Assembly: GCA_013214705.1 (NCBI GenBank)
Contig: JABSRZ010000004.1
Coordinates: forward strand, 1-64,000
Length of the DNA: 64,000 bases
DNA from: Hyphomicrobiales bacterium
Lineage (GTDB): Bacteria; Pseudomonadota; Alphaproteobacteria; Rhizobiales; OSC116
Direction: 5' to 3'
Made by a program: the position numbers and the translations under genes. Numbering within the stretch: position 1 is the stretch's first letter; each line of letters opens with the position of its first letter. The notes beneath the pieces are model-generated. The model did not search any database and was not told the origin of the DNA. It was given only the letters and a program-made list of their open reading frames with translations. Positions 52,218 through 60,521 of the stretch are shown here, piece by piece.

Positions 52218-53355
52218 GACTTGCCTCCCATAATGGTTTTAATAGGCTCACCATGTCGCCAATGTCTCGCTCGGTTACATTCAACGTCAAGGTTATGCGC
52301 AGGCGCGAGCTGCCATCGGGCACAGTTGGTGGTCGCACGCCTCTAATGTCAAACCCAGCTTGCTGTAACTGGCGGGCAATTTGCATGGTTTTTGCTGCAT
52401 CGCCAATAATTACCGGCTGTATTTGCGTGCCCGATGGCTTAATGCCCAATTCAGCAAACAAGCCAGATGCATATTTTATCAGCTGTTTTAATGTAGCGCT
52501 AAGTTCAGGTTCGGTTTGCAATATCTCGAGCGATTTTGCCACCGTGAATGCCATTAATGGCGCGGGCGCGGTCGAAAATATAAACGGCCGCGAAAAGTTG
52601 ACCATATAATCATAGATAGTTTGCGGCGCGCAGATAAACGCGCCAGATGCCCCCAAAGCTTTGCCGCATGTATGTATGGTTATCAGGTTTTCAGCCCCTT
52701 CCCACTTTGCCATCAGGCCTTTGCCGCCCTGCCCCCAAACCCCGGTTGCATGGGCTTCATCGACCACCAAAAAAGCATCATATTTATTGGCCAACCGCAT
52801 AAAATTAGCTGCGGATGCCATGTCGCCATCCATCGAATAGATAGATTCTATTGCCAGCCAAATCCGGCCTTTAACGCCTTTATTACGCGCGTTTATAATT
52901 TTATCTTCAAAATCTTGCAAATCATTATGCAATGCGGCGCGCGTCGTGGCTTTGCTGGCCAACATGCCATCATGTATCGAAGCGTGCACCAATTCATCGT
53001 AAATAACCAAATCGCCAAGTTTTGGCAAACAGGTAAACAGCGCATAATTGGCCATAAACCCATTGGCAAAATATAACGCGGCCTGACTGCCGAAAAACTG
53101 TGCCGCTTGGGTTTCTAAAACTTGGTGCTCTGTATGATGACCGCGCAATAAACGCGATCCTGTCGCCCCCAACCCCACACCTTCGGCTAAAGCAATCGTC
53201 ACCGCCGCAAGCAATTTAGGATGTTGGCTCATCGCCAAATAATCATTGGATGAAAAATCTAACCCACTGCCCGATAACACCAATTCGCGGTGGCGCGCGC
53301 GGCGTTTTAAACCATTTAGGCTTTTTTCAAATCGGGTTAAAAAATCACTCATCAC
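52210..53355 (-). CDS. bioF: 8-amino-7-oxononanoate synthase
   Basis: The 381-aa PLP enzyme has GLGATGSRLLRGHHTEHQVL, the DEAHATGVWGQGG motif (Asp199, His202) and the PLP lysine in HTCGKALGASGAF (Lys232). It joins pimeloyl-ACP or -CoA with alanine, the first ring-forming step of biotin synthesis. The second ATG (MSDFLTRFEKS) is an equally possible start. It begins 4 bases inside the yigZ end and runs into bioD. Confidence 0.93.
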   Translation of the reverse strand: MMSDFLTRFEKSLNGLKRRARHRELVLSGSGLDFSSNDYLAMSQHPKLLAAVTIALAEGVGLGATGSRLLRGHHTEHQVLETQAAQFFGSQAALYFANGFMANYALFTCLPKLGDLVIYDELVHASIHDGMLASKATTRAALHNDLQDFEDKIINARNKGVKGRIWLAIESIYSMDGDMASAANFMRLANKYDAFLVVDEAHATGVWGQGGKGLMAKWEGAENLITIHTCGKALGASGAFICAPQTIYDYMVNFSRPFIFSTAPAPLMAFTVAKSLEILQTEPELSATLKQLIKYASGLFAELGIKPSGTQIQPVIIGDAAKTMQIARQLQQAGFDIRGVRPPTVPDGSSRLRITLTLNVTERDIGDMVSLLKPLWEASHD

Positions 53356-53978
53356 TCTTCTACTTCAAATTGTGCATTGGCGCTGGTGCGCTCGGTTATA
53401 ATGTGGATCGCATCTTTTGCCTGGCGTGCATCCATTTTAACGCACCAAACCACCTTGTCACCAAATTGCTTATCTATATCCACAATCTCATAGGCTTGCA
53501 AAACCTGTTCTATCACCTGTTGATGAGTATAATCCGAACTACCAATAATATTCACCAGCGGTATTTTATTAGCAATATCAAGCTGTTGCATAGCTTGGTT
53601 TAAACTGCCGCCATACGCCCGCACCAAGCCACCGGTGCCTAATTTTATGCCGCCAAAATAGCGGGTTATCACTGCGGTTATATCGCCCAAATCTGAACCT
53701 AGTAATACGTTTAGCATTGGTTTGCCGGCGGTTCCGTTGGGTTCGCCATCGTCTGAAAAGCCCAGAACGTGGCTGCCACCGGGCTCTCCAGCCACATGCG
53801 CCCAACAATGATGGCCGGCGTCTGGGTATTTATTTTTAATGTCAGCTATAAAGTTTTTGGCAGCATTTAGGTCGGAAGTTGGTGAAATATCGACAATAAA
53901 ACGGCTTTTTTTGACCATAAATTGGCAATTTATGGCTGTTTTTGGCACATTATAGGCGGTTTTTTGGCGGTTTTTCAT
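53352..53978 (-). CDS. yigZ: YigZ/IMPACT family protein
   Basis: The 208-aa protein has the UPF0029/IMPACT N-terminal domain (VKKSRFIVDISPTSDLNAAK, HHCWAHVAGEPGG, FSDDGEPNGTAGKPMLNVL) with the typical GEP(N/S)GTAG stretch, VITRYFGGIKLGTGGLVRAY, and a C-terminal DUF1949-like ferredoxin fold. The bacterial role is unclear; the eukaryotic relative modulates Gcn2 signalling. It overlaps bioF by 4 bases (ATGA) and probably heads the bioF-bioD-bioZ transcript. Confidence 0.92.
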   Translation of the reverse strand: MKNRQKTAYNVPKTAINCQFMVKKSRFIVDISPTSDLNAAKNFIADIKNKYPDAGHHCWAHVAGEPGGSHVLGFSDDGEPNGTAGKPMLNVLLGSDLGDITAVITRYFGGIKLGTGGLVRAYGGSLNQAMQQLDIANKIPLVNIIGSSDYTHQQVIEQVLQAYEIVDIDKQFGDKVVWCVKMDARQAKDAIHIITERTSANAQFEVEE

Positions 53979-54128
53979 GGTTATTTATAGCAAAAAATTT
54001 ATAAATCATGCCCAAATAACACAAAATTGCCAATATTCATCTGGATAAAGTCAAAAAACATCAGCAAATTTGCCCAAATTTATCTACAGTCATGGGCAAT
54101 ATAATTTTATATTAGAAAACGGATTATT

Positions 54129-54869
54129 ATGAAATCTTCTAAAATTTCTCCCGAATTTATTTTGATCGCTTTTGGCATATTAGTGGCAGCGGCAATCGGT
54201 ATATTCTACATCACCTATAACCCAGTTAGCGCCCCCACAAAAATATCAGGATCAGACATGCAGACAAATGAACAAATCGCCTCTTACTCAATTGGCCACA
54301 ATATCGGCAACCAAGTTAAAGCTGAAAAAGAAGTTTTTAAGGTGGATTTGCCTTTATTGCTAAAAGGTTTGGATGATGCCTTTAACGAAATTGACTCGCC
54401 GCTTTCTGGCGAGCAAATAACCGAAGCTTTTGAACATATTCAGAAACTATCTGAAGCCAAAAAAGCCAAAGAAGGCGAAGCCGCTTTGGCCTTAAATGTG
54501 GCTTATTTGGCCGAAAATGGCAAAAAAGATGGCGTTACCACCACCGCATCTGGTTTGCAATATGAAGTTATAACCAAAGGCAGCGGCACTGAAAAACCAC
54601 TAGCCACGCACCAAGTGAAAACTCATTATCATGGCACATTAACCAATGGCACCGTGTTTGATTCGAGCGTTGAACGCGGCGAGCCGATTACATTCCCAGT
54701 CAATGGGGTTATTAAAGGCTGGATAGAAGCTTTGCAACTTATGGTGGTTGGCGATAAATGGCGTTTAACCGTGCCATCTGAACTGGCTTATGGCGCGCAA
54801 GCCCAAGGCCAAATACCTGCCAATAGCGTGTTGATTTTTGAAGTCGAGCTTATCGAAATCATCAAATAA
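54129..54869 (+). CDS. FKBP-type peptidyl-prolyl isomerase, FkpA/Mip-like, membrane-anchored
   Basis: The 246-aa protein has an uncleaved-looking signal anchor (residues about 10-30, FILIAFGILVAAAIGIFYIT). A Mip-like N-terminal dimerisation domain follows (QIASYSIGHNIGNQVKAEKE, LLLKGLDDAFN), then a C-terminal FKBP domain (VKTHYHGTLTNGTVFDSSVE, VNGVIKGWIEALQLMVVGDK, PSELAYGAQAQGQIPANSVL). It catalyses proline isomerisation in the envelope. It is convergent with the M32 peptidase gene, with a shared terminator between. Confidence 0.92.
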   Translation: MKSSKISPEFILIAFGILVAAAIGIFYITYNPVSAPTKISGSDMQTNEQIASYSIGHNIGNQVKAEKEVFKVDLPLLLKGLDDAFNEIDSPLSGEQITEAFEHIQKLSEAKKAKEGEAALALNVAYLAENGKKDGVTTTASGLQYEVITKGSGTEKPLATHQVKTHYHGTLTNGTVFDSSVERGEPITFPVNGVIKGWIEALQLMVVGDKWRLTVPSELAYGAQAQGQIPANSVLIFEVELIEIIK

Positions 54870-54893
54870 TTTGTAAGAAATTTATAAGTTTAA

Positions 54894-54930
54894 AAAGGCA
54901 AGTTGCTTTACGCAGCTTGCCTTTAATTTT
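54894..54930. terminator. Bidirectional terminator between FKBP and M32 genes
   Basis: AAAGGCAAGTTGC (54894-54906) pairs with GCAGCTTGCCTTT (54912-54924) with one G-U pair and a 5-base loop. T-rich TTTAATTTT follows on the plus strand and TTTTTAAAC on the minus, serving both convergent genes. Confidence 0.9.
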
Positions 54931-54939
54931 GCGCTCAAT

Positions 54940-56430
54940 TTACAAATATCTAGCTTGCAAATGGGCTTTAAAATGCGCGGCATTTAAAGGCTCGCCAGTC
55001 GCCTGTGTTACCAAATCATCTGTGCCATAGAGACTGGCTTTTTGCCAAATATTACTGCGCAACCAGTCAAATATTGGCGATAAATCACCGCTGCTTATGG
55101 CGGCATTTACATCGACAGTTTTGAGCATAGAGGCTTTAAATTGCGCGGCATACATAGCGCCCAATGTGTAGCTAGGAAAATAGCCAAACGCCCCCATTGT
55201 CCAATGTATATCTTGGATGCAGCCATTTTTATAATTGCCTTTGGTGTCCAAGCCCAAATAGTCTTGCATTTTTTGCGCCCAAATATCTGGCACATCTTTA
55301 TAGCCAATGTTTCCATTCATTAAATCGCGCTCAATTTCATAACGCAATATAATATGCGCCGGGTATGTCACCTCATCGGCATCGACCCGAATATAGCCCG
55401 GCTCGACCCGTGTATAGGCTTTAAACAGATTTTCTGCGCCAAATGCGGCGGTTTGGTTGGTGCCAAATAACTCGCTTAACAATGGTGAAACCAGCGCCAA
55501 AAACTCTTGGCTGCGGCCTAACTGCATTTCGAAAAACAGGCTTTGCGATTCGTGAATGCCCATAGAGCGCGCCTCGCCAGCTGGCAGGCCAGATAGGTTT
55601 TTGGGCAGGCCTTGCTCGTAACAAGCATGGCCAGTTTCGTGCACCACGCCCATCATCGCGCTGACAAATTCGGTTTCATCATAGCGGGTGGTGATGCGCA
55701 CATCGCTAGGCACACCGCCACAAAATGGGTGAACCGAAACGTCTAACCGGCCATGATCAAAATCAAAACCCAGCAATTTCATGGTTTTTTGGCCGAGCTG
55801 CTTTTGCGCCTCTATCGGAAAATTATCGCCAAACCCTATGGCTTTTTCTGATTTTTGCTTTTGCGCAATTTCCGCCACCATAGTGGGCAACCAAGTTTTG
55901 ACATCGGCAAATAATGTGTCGAGCGATGCGGTGGTTGTGCCCGGCTCATATAGGTTGAGCATGGCATCATAATTGGTTTGGTTACTAACACTAGAATGGC
56001 CAGCGCGAATTTGTGCCTCTTGTTGCGATAAGCTCACCACCTCGGCAAAATTTTCGGCAAACCCCGCCCAATCGTTTTCGCCGCGCTGAGTGCGCCACGC
56101 ATGCTCGCATTTAGACCCAGCCAACGAAGCCGCCTCGACCATATCGGCGGGGATTATCTTATCATTCATCCACACCCGCTTCATCTCGCGTAAGCTAGAT
56201 TTTTGGTCAGCCGATAACGCCTCGGTTTCGGCCGCTGCATATAAATCTGCCAATTCTGGTTGGCTTTGCAACTGATGGACGTGCAAGGCAAGCTCGGCCA
56301 TGGCCTCGCTGCGGGCGGTATTGCCACCAGATGGCATCATGGCCGCTTGATCCCAACTGCAAATGGCCGCTAAATGGTTGAATTTGGATATTTTGATGAA
56401 GTGTTTTTCTAACTTTTGATAATTTTTCAT
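54940..56430 (-). CDS. Carboxypeptidase Taq (M32) family metallopeptidase
   Basis: The 496-aa protein shows the zinc site HETGH (His264, Glu265, His268, in MMGVVHETGHACYEQGLP) with the downstream glutamate in GIHESQSLFFE, and the family motifs SVHPFCGGVPSDVRITTRY and RVDADEVTYPAHIILRYEIE. M32 enzymes release C-terminal amino acids in the cytoplasm. It is convergent with the FKBP gene, and its 5' side faces the repeat-rich islet. Confidence 0.95.
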   Translation of the reverse strand: MKNYQKLEKHFIKISKFNHLAAICSWDQAAMMPSGGNTARSEAMAELALHVHQLQSQPELADLYAAAETEALSADQKSSLREMKRVWMNDKIIPADMVEAASLAGSKCEHAWRTQRGENDWAGFAENFAEVVSLSQQEAQIRAGHSSVSNQTNYDAMLNLYEPGTTTASLDTLFADVKTWLPTMVAEIAQKQKSEKAIGFGDNFPIEAQKQLGQKTMKLLGFDFDHGRLDVSVHPFCGGVPSDVRITTRYDETEFVSAMMGVVHETGHACYEQGLPKNLSGLPAGEARSMGIHESQSLFFEMQLGRSQEFLALVSPLLSELFGTNQTAAFGAENLFKAYTRVEPGYIRVDADEVTYPAHIILRYEIERDLMNGNIGYKDVPDIWAQKMQDYLGLDTKGNYKNGCIQDIHWTMGAFGYFPSYTLGAMYAAQFKASMLKTVDVNAAISSGDLSPIFDWLRSNIWQKASLYGTDDLVTQATGEPLNAAHFKAHLQARYL

Positions 56431-56503
56431 AATCGCTCATTTCTGTTGAATGAACGATAAAACATTCCAAAATTTTGGCAACAAAAAACACAAACCCACA
56501 CCC

Positions 56504-56700
56504 ACATTTCGTATGCCCCCAAGAATCCCAGCGATTCGGCGAGTGCGCCCAAAAGCCAAAAGGCAAACGCTGAGGCCAACGCGCGGAGGCTAGCCGCCAC
56601 TTGCAAAGCAAGTGGCGGCGCACGCACCCCAAGGGCACTTCCTCGCTTCGCTCACGGCGCAAATATGCCAACAGCCCACCGAAAGGTGGGCGTATAAATG
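56504..56700 (+). repeat. Dispersed GC-rich repeat, copy 1 (direct)
   Basis: The copy opens with TTTCGTATGCCCCCAAGAAT and GATTCGGCGAGTGCGCCC, contains CGCGCGGAGGCTAG and an 11-bp perfect hairpin CCGCCACTTGC-aaa-GCAAGTGGCGG (56595-56619), and closes with CGTATAAATG. Copies 2 and 4 share both ends; copy 3 has only the first half. It encodes no plausible protein. The M32 gene lies to the left; the 88-aa membrane protein is to the right. Confidence 0.85.
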
Positions 56701-56975
56701 AAACTCCCAGAGCGCTGGCAGGACTGCTAACTTAATTATATCCATTATTACAACCCACTGACTGCAATAGCCATTGCTTACTTTTCGCGCAAATGATAGT
56801 TTGAAGTTGGATTGATTCATATGAATAAATCTGGGGTTTAGAAACCTCTCACATAGTGGTTGTGTCAACCAAAATGACATCATCTCGATCTTATGGTCGG
56901 GGTGGTGGCGTCATGTTCAGGCTTGTGCTTCGGCGCGGACTAAAAGCGTTGCAGTTGTCTATGTGCAACTTTCTA
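56701..56975. other. Gene-free stretch between repeat copy 1 and the 88-aa gene leader
   Basis: No gene, tRNA or clear promoter was recognised. Open frames here are short and partly overlap the repeat. A small stem AGTTG-N8-CAACT lies at about 56953-56970, just before the larger hairpin. Confidence 0.4.
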
Positions 56976-57024
56976 ACACCCCGATCACCAGAGTTTTCTC
57001 TGGTGGTTATTTAAACTGGGGTGT
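56976..57024 (+). promoter_or_regulatory. Nested hairpin immediately before the 88-aa membrane protein gene
   Basis: Outer arms ACACCCC (56976-56982) and GGGGTGT (57018-57024) are perfectly complementary and enclose a second perfect stem CACCAGAG-tttt-CTCTGGTG (56986-57005). The right outer arm is the only purine-rich segment before ATG 57031, so the fold would occlude the ribosome site. This is the layout of a translational switch; no known riboswitch class was recognised. Confidence 0.5.
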
Positions 57025-57030
57025 AGTTTC

Positions 57031-57297
57031 ATGACTTATTTCTGGGTAATTTTTGTATCAATTCTGCCTATTGCAGCGTTTTATATTGTGCAAGGCACAA
57101 TTCGCCCAATGCTCATACCCAAAGCCGAAATCAGATTAATAGCCGCCAAGCTTATTAAAGAACACGGCCTAAACGCCTATGAATTTGCAGAAATAGCCGA
57201 AGAACGCGCTTGGCGATATAGCCGCATATACGACCAAGGCAAATGGAAACGCATAAGACAAGAAATAGCGCAACAATTAAGCCAAGAACATACCTAG
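57031..57297 (+). CDS. Small single-span membrane protein of unknown function
   Basis: The 88-aa frame begins MTYFWVIFVSILPIAAFYIV, a clear N-terminal membrane helix, followed by a charged cytoplasmic-looking part (EIRLIAAKLIKEHGLNAYEF, AEERAWRYSRIYDQGKWKRI). I know no family for it. Codon use and composition fit a real gene, and a strong hairpin precedes it. Repeat copy 2 begins 14 bases after its stop and copy 1 lies 330 bases before its start, so it sits between direct repeats. Confidence 0.6.
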   Translation: MTYFWVIFVSILPIAAFYIVQGTIRPMLIPKAEIRLIAAKLIKEHGLNAYEFAEIAEERAWRYSRIYDQGKWKRIRQEIAQQLSQEHT

Positions 57298-57310
57298 CCG
57301 CGAAGCCGCT

Positions 57311-57479
57311 ACATTTCGCATGCCCCCAAGAATCCCAGCGATTCGGCGAGTGCGCCCAGAAGCCAAACGGCAAACTATGAGGCCAACGCGCGGAGGCTAG
57401 CCGACACTTGCAAAGCAAGTGGCTGCGCACGCAAGTGCCAACAGTGACAAGGCCGACAGGCCGCAGGAACGTATAAATG
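57311..57479 (+). repeat. Dispersed GC-rich repeat, copy 2 (direct)
   Basis: It starts ACATTTCGCATGCCCCCAAG and follows copy 1 closely through GATTCGGCGAGTGCGCCC, CGCGCGGAGGCTAG and the stem CACTTGC-aaa-GCAAGTG, and ends with CGTATAAATG. The central part after the hairpin is shorter than in copy 1. About 190 bases beyond it, with no recognised gene, lead to the KAP NTPase. Confidence 0.85.
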
Positions 57480-57667
57480 GGAGTACCCGTAAAGTCGGCC
57501 ATATGGTGGTGTGGCTTGGGGGTGGAGTGGATACCCGCTATTTGAAAATCATGATATGCAAAACGGAAAATATCCAACTCTTTAATATTACGGGATTTTT
57601 ATACTTTGTAATGTGCACATATTGATGTAGTTTTCATTGATACATTAACCGGGAAACATTAATAACC
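57480..57667. other. AT-rich region upstream of the KAP NTPase gene
   Basis: After repeat copy 2 the composition changes to AT-rich from about 57540. It should contain the NTPase promoter, but -10-like TATACT and TAATGT near 57600-57615 have no good -35 partner. Nothing else was seen. Confidence 0.35.
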
Positions 57668-59653
57668 ATGTTTAATTCAATAATATTAATGTTGAAAAAT
57701 ATGTTGAAAATGGGAAATTCTAGCATGGAAGAAACATCAAATAACCCAAACCAACACCTAACTGACTATTTGAATTATTTTTCTACCCAGAAAGAGACTG
57801 ACTTTGCGGTTCTAATCACCGCTCCATGGGGGGCTGGAAAAACATACTTTATCCAAAACTATTTGAAACAATACAGAAACACTCGTCGAGAAAATAAGTA
57901 TAGTACATGTTATATCAGTTTAAATGGTGTAGCAGATACAGCACAAATTGACCGAATGATTGTAAGTTATAAATTTAAAGAAGCGTTACTCAGTGACACA
58001 AATAAATCAATTAAACACGAAAGAAGGAAAATTGCATCCCAAGCATCTGAAGTTGTGAGCAATATCAGGATTTTTGGTGTAAGTGTTAACATTTCAAATA
58101 TGGACTTTTTGAAACACCTGTCACCTAGCGACTATTTGGACGGAAAACTGGTTGTTTTTGATGATTTGGAACGATCAAAAATTCCACTTGATCAGCTACT
58201 TGGCTATATTAACCAACTTGTAGAACATGGTAACCAAAGAGTAATTTTAATAGCCAACGAAACAAATATCAAAAATGAAAACCTCGAGGAATACGATGCT
58301 AAAAAAGAGAAATTAATAGGAGTAACATTTGAGTATATAAATGATTTGAATGTTGTATTACCCAATTTGCTTGGAAACTTAGAAAATTGTTCTGCCAAGA
58401 CATATTTAATGAAACTCCAGCCCGAGCTATCGGAGTTATTTCACTTATTTCCAACAATAAGTTTACGTAAAATTAAATATGTTTTACGGGATTATATGCG
58501 GTTTTATAACGCAATTGGATCCAATTTTAAGGAAAAAGAATATGAATTTTACCAACTAACAAATATGTTTCTATTACTAAATTTAATGGAGAAAAATAAT
58601 TGGTTGGGAAATGAAAGATTTGATTATTTGCCTACATTTGTTTTTGAAGTTTTCGGACAACCAGATCGCGCATTAGAAGAAATTAGCAATGAAAACTCCC
58701 TGAACGTAGTCGAATTAGGAGGCTTTATTAGGAAAGCGGACGACCAATTCATACCTGATAACATAATTTTAACTAATCAGTTATGGGTTGATATTATTCG
58801 TAATAACTACATAAATAGTTATGATTTGGAAAATAATCTGGCCAATAACCCTTTGTTCCTTAACGAATCGGAAAATCCTATATGGTATAGAATATTGTCA
58901 ATACACAGCCAGCTAGATGACGTGTTTGAACGCAACCTGAGCGCATGGACTACTGCTTTCATAAATAGAGAGTATAAGAACGCTGAAGCCATGTTGCACA
59001 TGTTTGGATTCAGGTTGTTTCTAAGTAATACAAATATTATCGATGAAAATAGCGATGAAGTTATTAAAAAATCCAAAAAATATATTGATGATATATTGGG
59101 TAATAAGCATTATATAGACGATTTGAATTGGGAATTTGGAAGTCATTCCCCCAGTGGCGTTGGCTACTTTCTATCGGATAAGCCACAATTTATTGAAATT
59201 TTGAATTACTTGAAACAAGAATCAAAGAAATACAAGTTAGCAAAGTATGAGAAACTAAATCAAAAATTGATGGATGTGTTAAAAATAAGCTGTATTGAGT
59301 TTAGAAACAAGTTGAAAAATTTCGAAGAACATTATTATTCTCATCCTTCACTCAATAATTTGAATGTTAAAGAATTTGTTGAAATTATTCTTCAAAAAGA
59401 AGACCACAACGACCAAGTTAAAATTTTTTGGCTATTTGGAAGCAGGTGGGAACATAATGATCATTACAAATTGTTAGTAAAAGAATACTTTTGGCTCAAA
59501 AATTTGAAGCATGAGTTTATTGCACAGCTTAAGAAAGAAAGTAAATTGACCCAGTATAGAATTCATTCTTTCATAAACGAATATATTGACCCAACATTGA
59601 TTTCAAACCGTAAGCAATACGATCAGGATTTTATTGGCCCACCGCCGAAATAA
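57668..59653 (+). CDS. KAP-family P-loop NTPase, putative phage-defence or exclusion protein
   Basis: The 661-aa protein has a Walker A motif APWGAGKT (residues 52-59), a Walker B motif LVVFDDLER (161-169) and a following strand RVILIANETN, the pattern of KAP NTPases, whose members include PifA (phage exclusion) and QatA. The membrane helices often inserted between the Walker motifs in KAP proteins are absent. The C-terminal two thirds match nothing I recognise. A start at 57725 (MEETSNNPNQHL, with GGGAAA upstream) is also possible. Base composition is clearly more AT-rich than neighbours (58441-58500 has 16 G/C of 60 by hand count), suggesting transfer. Repeats flank it. Confidence 0.75.
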   Translation: MFNSIILMLKNMLKMGNSSMEETSNNPNQHLTDYLNYFSTQKETDFAVLITAPWGAGKTYFIQNYLKQYRNTRRENKYSTCYISLNGVADTAQIDRMIVSYKFKEALLSDTNKSIKHERRKIASQASEVVSNIRIFGVSVNISNMDFLKHLSPSDYLDGKLVVFDDLERSKIPLDQLLGYINQLVEHGNQRVILIANETNIKNENLEEYDAKKEKLIGVTFEYINDLNVVLPNLLGNLENCSAKTYLMKLQPELSELFHLFPTISLRKIKYVLRDYMRFYNAIGSNFKEKEYEFYQLTNMFLLLNLMEKNNWLGNERFDYLPTFVFEVFGQPDRALEEISNENSLNVVELGGFIRKADDQFIPDNIILTNQLWVDIIRNNYINSYDLENNLANNPLFLNESENPIWYRILSIHSQLDDVFERNLSAWTTAFINREYKNAEAMLHMFGFRLFLSNTNIIDENSDEVIKKSKKYIDDILGNKHYIDDLNWEFGSHSPSGVGYFLSDKPQFIEILNYLKQESKKYKLAKYEKLNQKLMDVLKISCIEFRNKLKNFEEHYYSHPSLNNLNVKEFVEIILQKEDHNDQVKIFWLFGSRWEHNDHYKLLVKEYFWLKNLKHEFIAQLKKESKLTQYRIHSFINEYIDPTLISNRKQYDQDFIGPPPK

Positions 59654-59780
59654 ATATTTAGTCTCTGTATGGTTAGTTGTGTATCAGCCCCACGGCCTTC
59701 GGCCTCGCCCCTGCTCCCACCCGCACCCGCACTTTGTCGCTACGCTCGGGCGCGTGCGCTCCAATCGCTCCGCTCAATAC

Positions 59781-59868
59781 ACTAGCCTCCGCGCGTAGCC
59801 CTCAGCGTTTGCCTTAAGGCTTCTGGGCGCACTCACCGAATGGCAGGGATTCTTGCGGGCAAACGAAA
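59781..59868 (-). repeat. Dispersed GC-rich repeat, copy 3 (inverted, half length)
   Basis: Read on the minus strand it gives TTTCGTTTGCCCGCAAGAAT, CATTCGGTGAGTGCGCCC, AAGGCAAACGCTGAGG and CGCGCGGAGGCTAG, matching the first half of copies 1 and 2. The closing CGTATAAATG is missing. The 130 bases between it and the KAP stop are GC-rich with no gene. Homology with copy 4 continues to about 59907, outside the part shared with the left copies. Confidence 0.8.
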
Positions 59869-59935
59869 ACCCAGAGGCTGTTGTTAGAAACTCAGCCCAA
59901 ACACACCACCAGCCGGCCAACACTCTGGAAGTCTG

Positions 59936-60147
59936 CATTTATACGTTCTTTCGGCTTCGCCTCTTTCACTGTTAGCGCATTTCGCTTTGCTCTTATGCTT
60001 ACCTGCGGGCGCACGCCTCCGCGCGCTTGCTACGCCCTAACGGGCGGCCTCAGCCGGCAAGTTCGCCAACAAGTTGGCTCGCCTCTTTGCTCACGAAAAA
60101 TCGGGGCGCACTCGCCGAATCACCGGGGTTCTTGCGGGCAGACGAAA
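59936..60147 (-). repeat. Dispersed GC-rich repeat, copy 4 (inverted, full length)
   Basis: On the minus strand it begins TTTCGTCTGCCCGCAAGAAC and GATTCGGCGAGTGCGCCC, contains CGCGCGGAGGC and ends CGTATAAATG (59936-59945), so both ends match copies 1 and 2 in opposite orientation. The middle is longer and diverged, with its own small stems such as GCCAAC-AAG-TTGGC. It lies 112 bases before the small basic protein gene. Confidence 0.8.
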
Positions 60148-60259
60148 CTCTGAGTTTGCTGCTAGTAACTCAACGCTAACCCACAATATGCGTTAGTCGC
60201 CCTTCCCTTTAACCCGAATCTAGGCTAATCTATAGGCTAACCAAAAAAGGGTCATTCCG

Positions 60260-60469
60260 ATGAGTAAAGCCAGAGCGCGCGAGCGCAAGAAAAAAAGATT
60301 AGCCCAAGCCCATGCAACCGGCAAAGAGCATGTGCCCGCCGGTGTTGCCGAGCAAAAGCACACGGCCAACAAATTTGACACCCAGTTAAACCAACACGGC
60401 AAAAACACTGGTGGCAAGAATATACCTAACCTAGCGGCCTCTAGCCGCGGTGCTGCCCGCTCTGGCTAG
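60260..60469 (+). CDS. Small highly basic protein of unknown function
   Basis: The 69-aa frame starts MSKARARERKKKRLAQAHAT and ends NIPNLAASSRGAARSG. It is rich in Lys, Arg and Ala with no hydrophobic core, suggesting nucleic-acid binding or disorder. An AAGGG ribosome site precedes the ATG, and a duplicated TAGGCTAA lies upstream. It could be a genuine small gene; no family was recognised and a chance frame is not excluded. Confidence 0.5.
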   Translation: MSKARARERKKKRLAQAHATGKEHVPAGVAEQKHTANKFDTQLNQHGKNTGGKNIPNLAASSRGAARSG

Positions 60470-60521
60470 CTACATTTGGTGCAGCTTACCCAAGTTTAGG
60501 TTTATCGAACGGGGGTAAGTT

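Noticed and set aside
56207-57577. Minus-strand frames across the repeats and the M32 5' end
   Set aside because: They have biased low-complexity composition, cross the repeat copies and known genes, and show no family motifs.
59881-60181. Integron attC-like sites (GTTAGC/GCTAAC motifs)
   Set aside because: The core motifs are not spaced or paired as in attC sites, and no integrase or cassette array is present; the sequence is explained by the repeat family.
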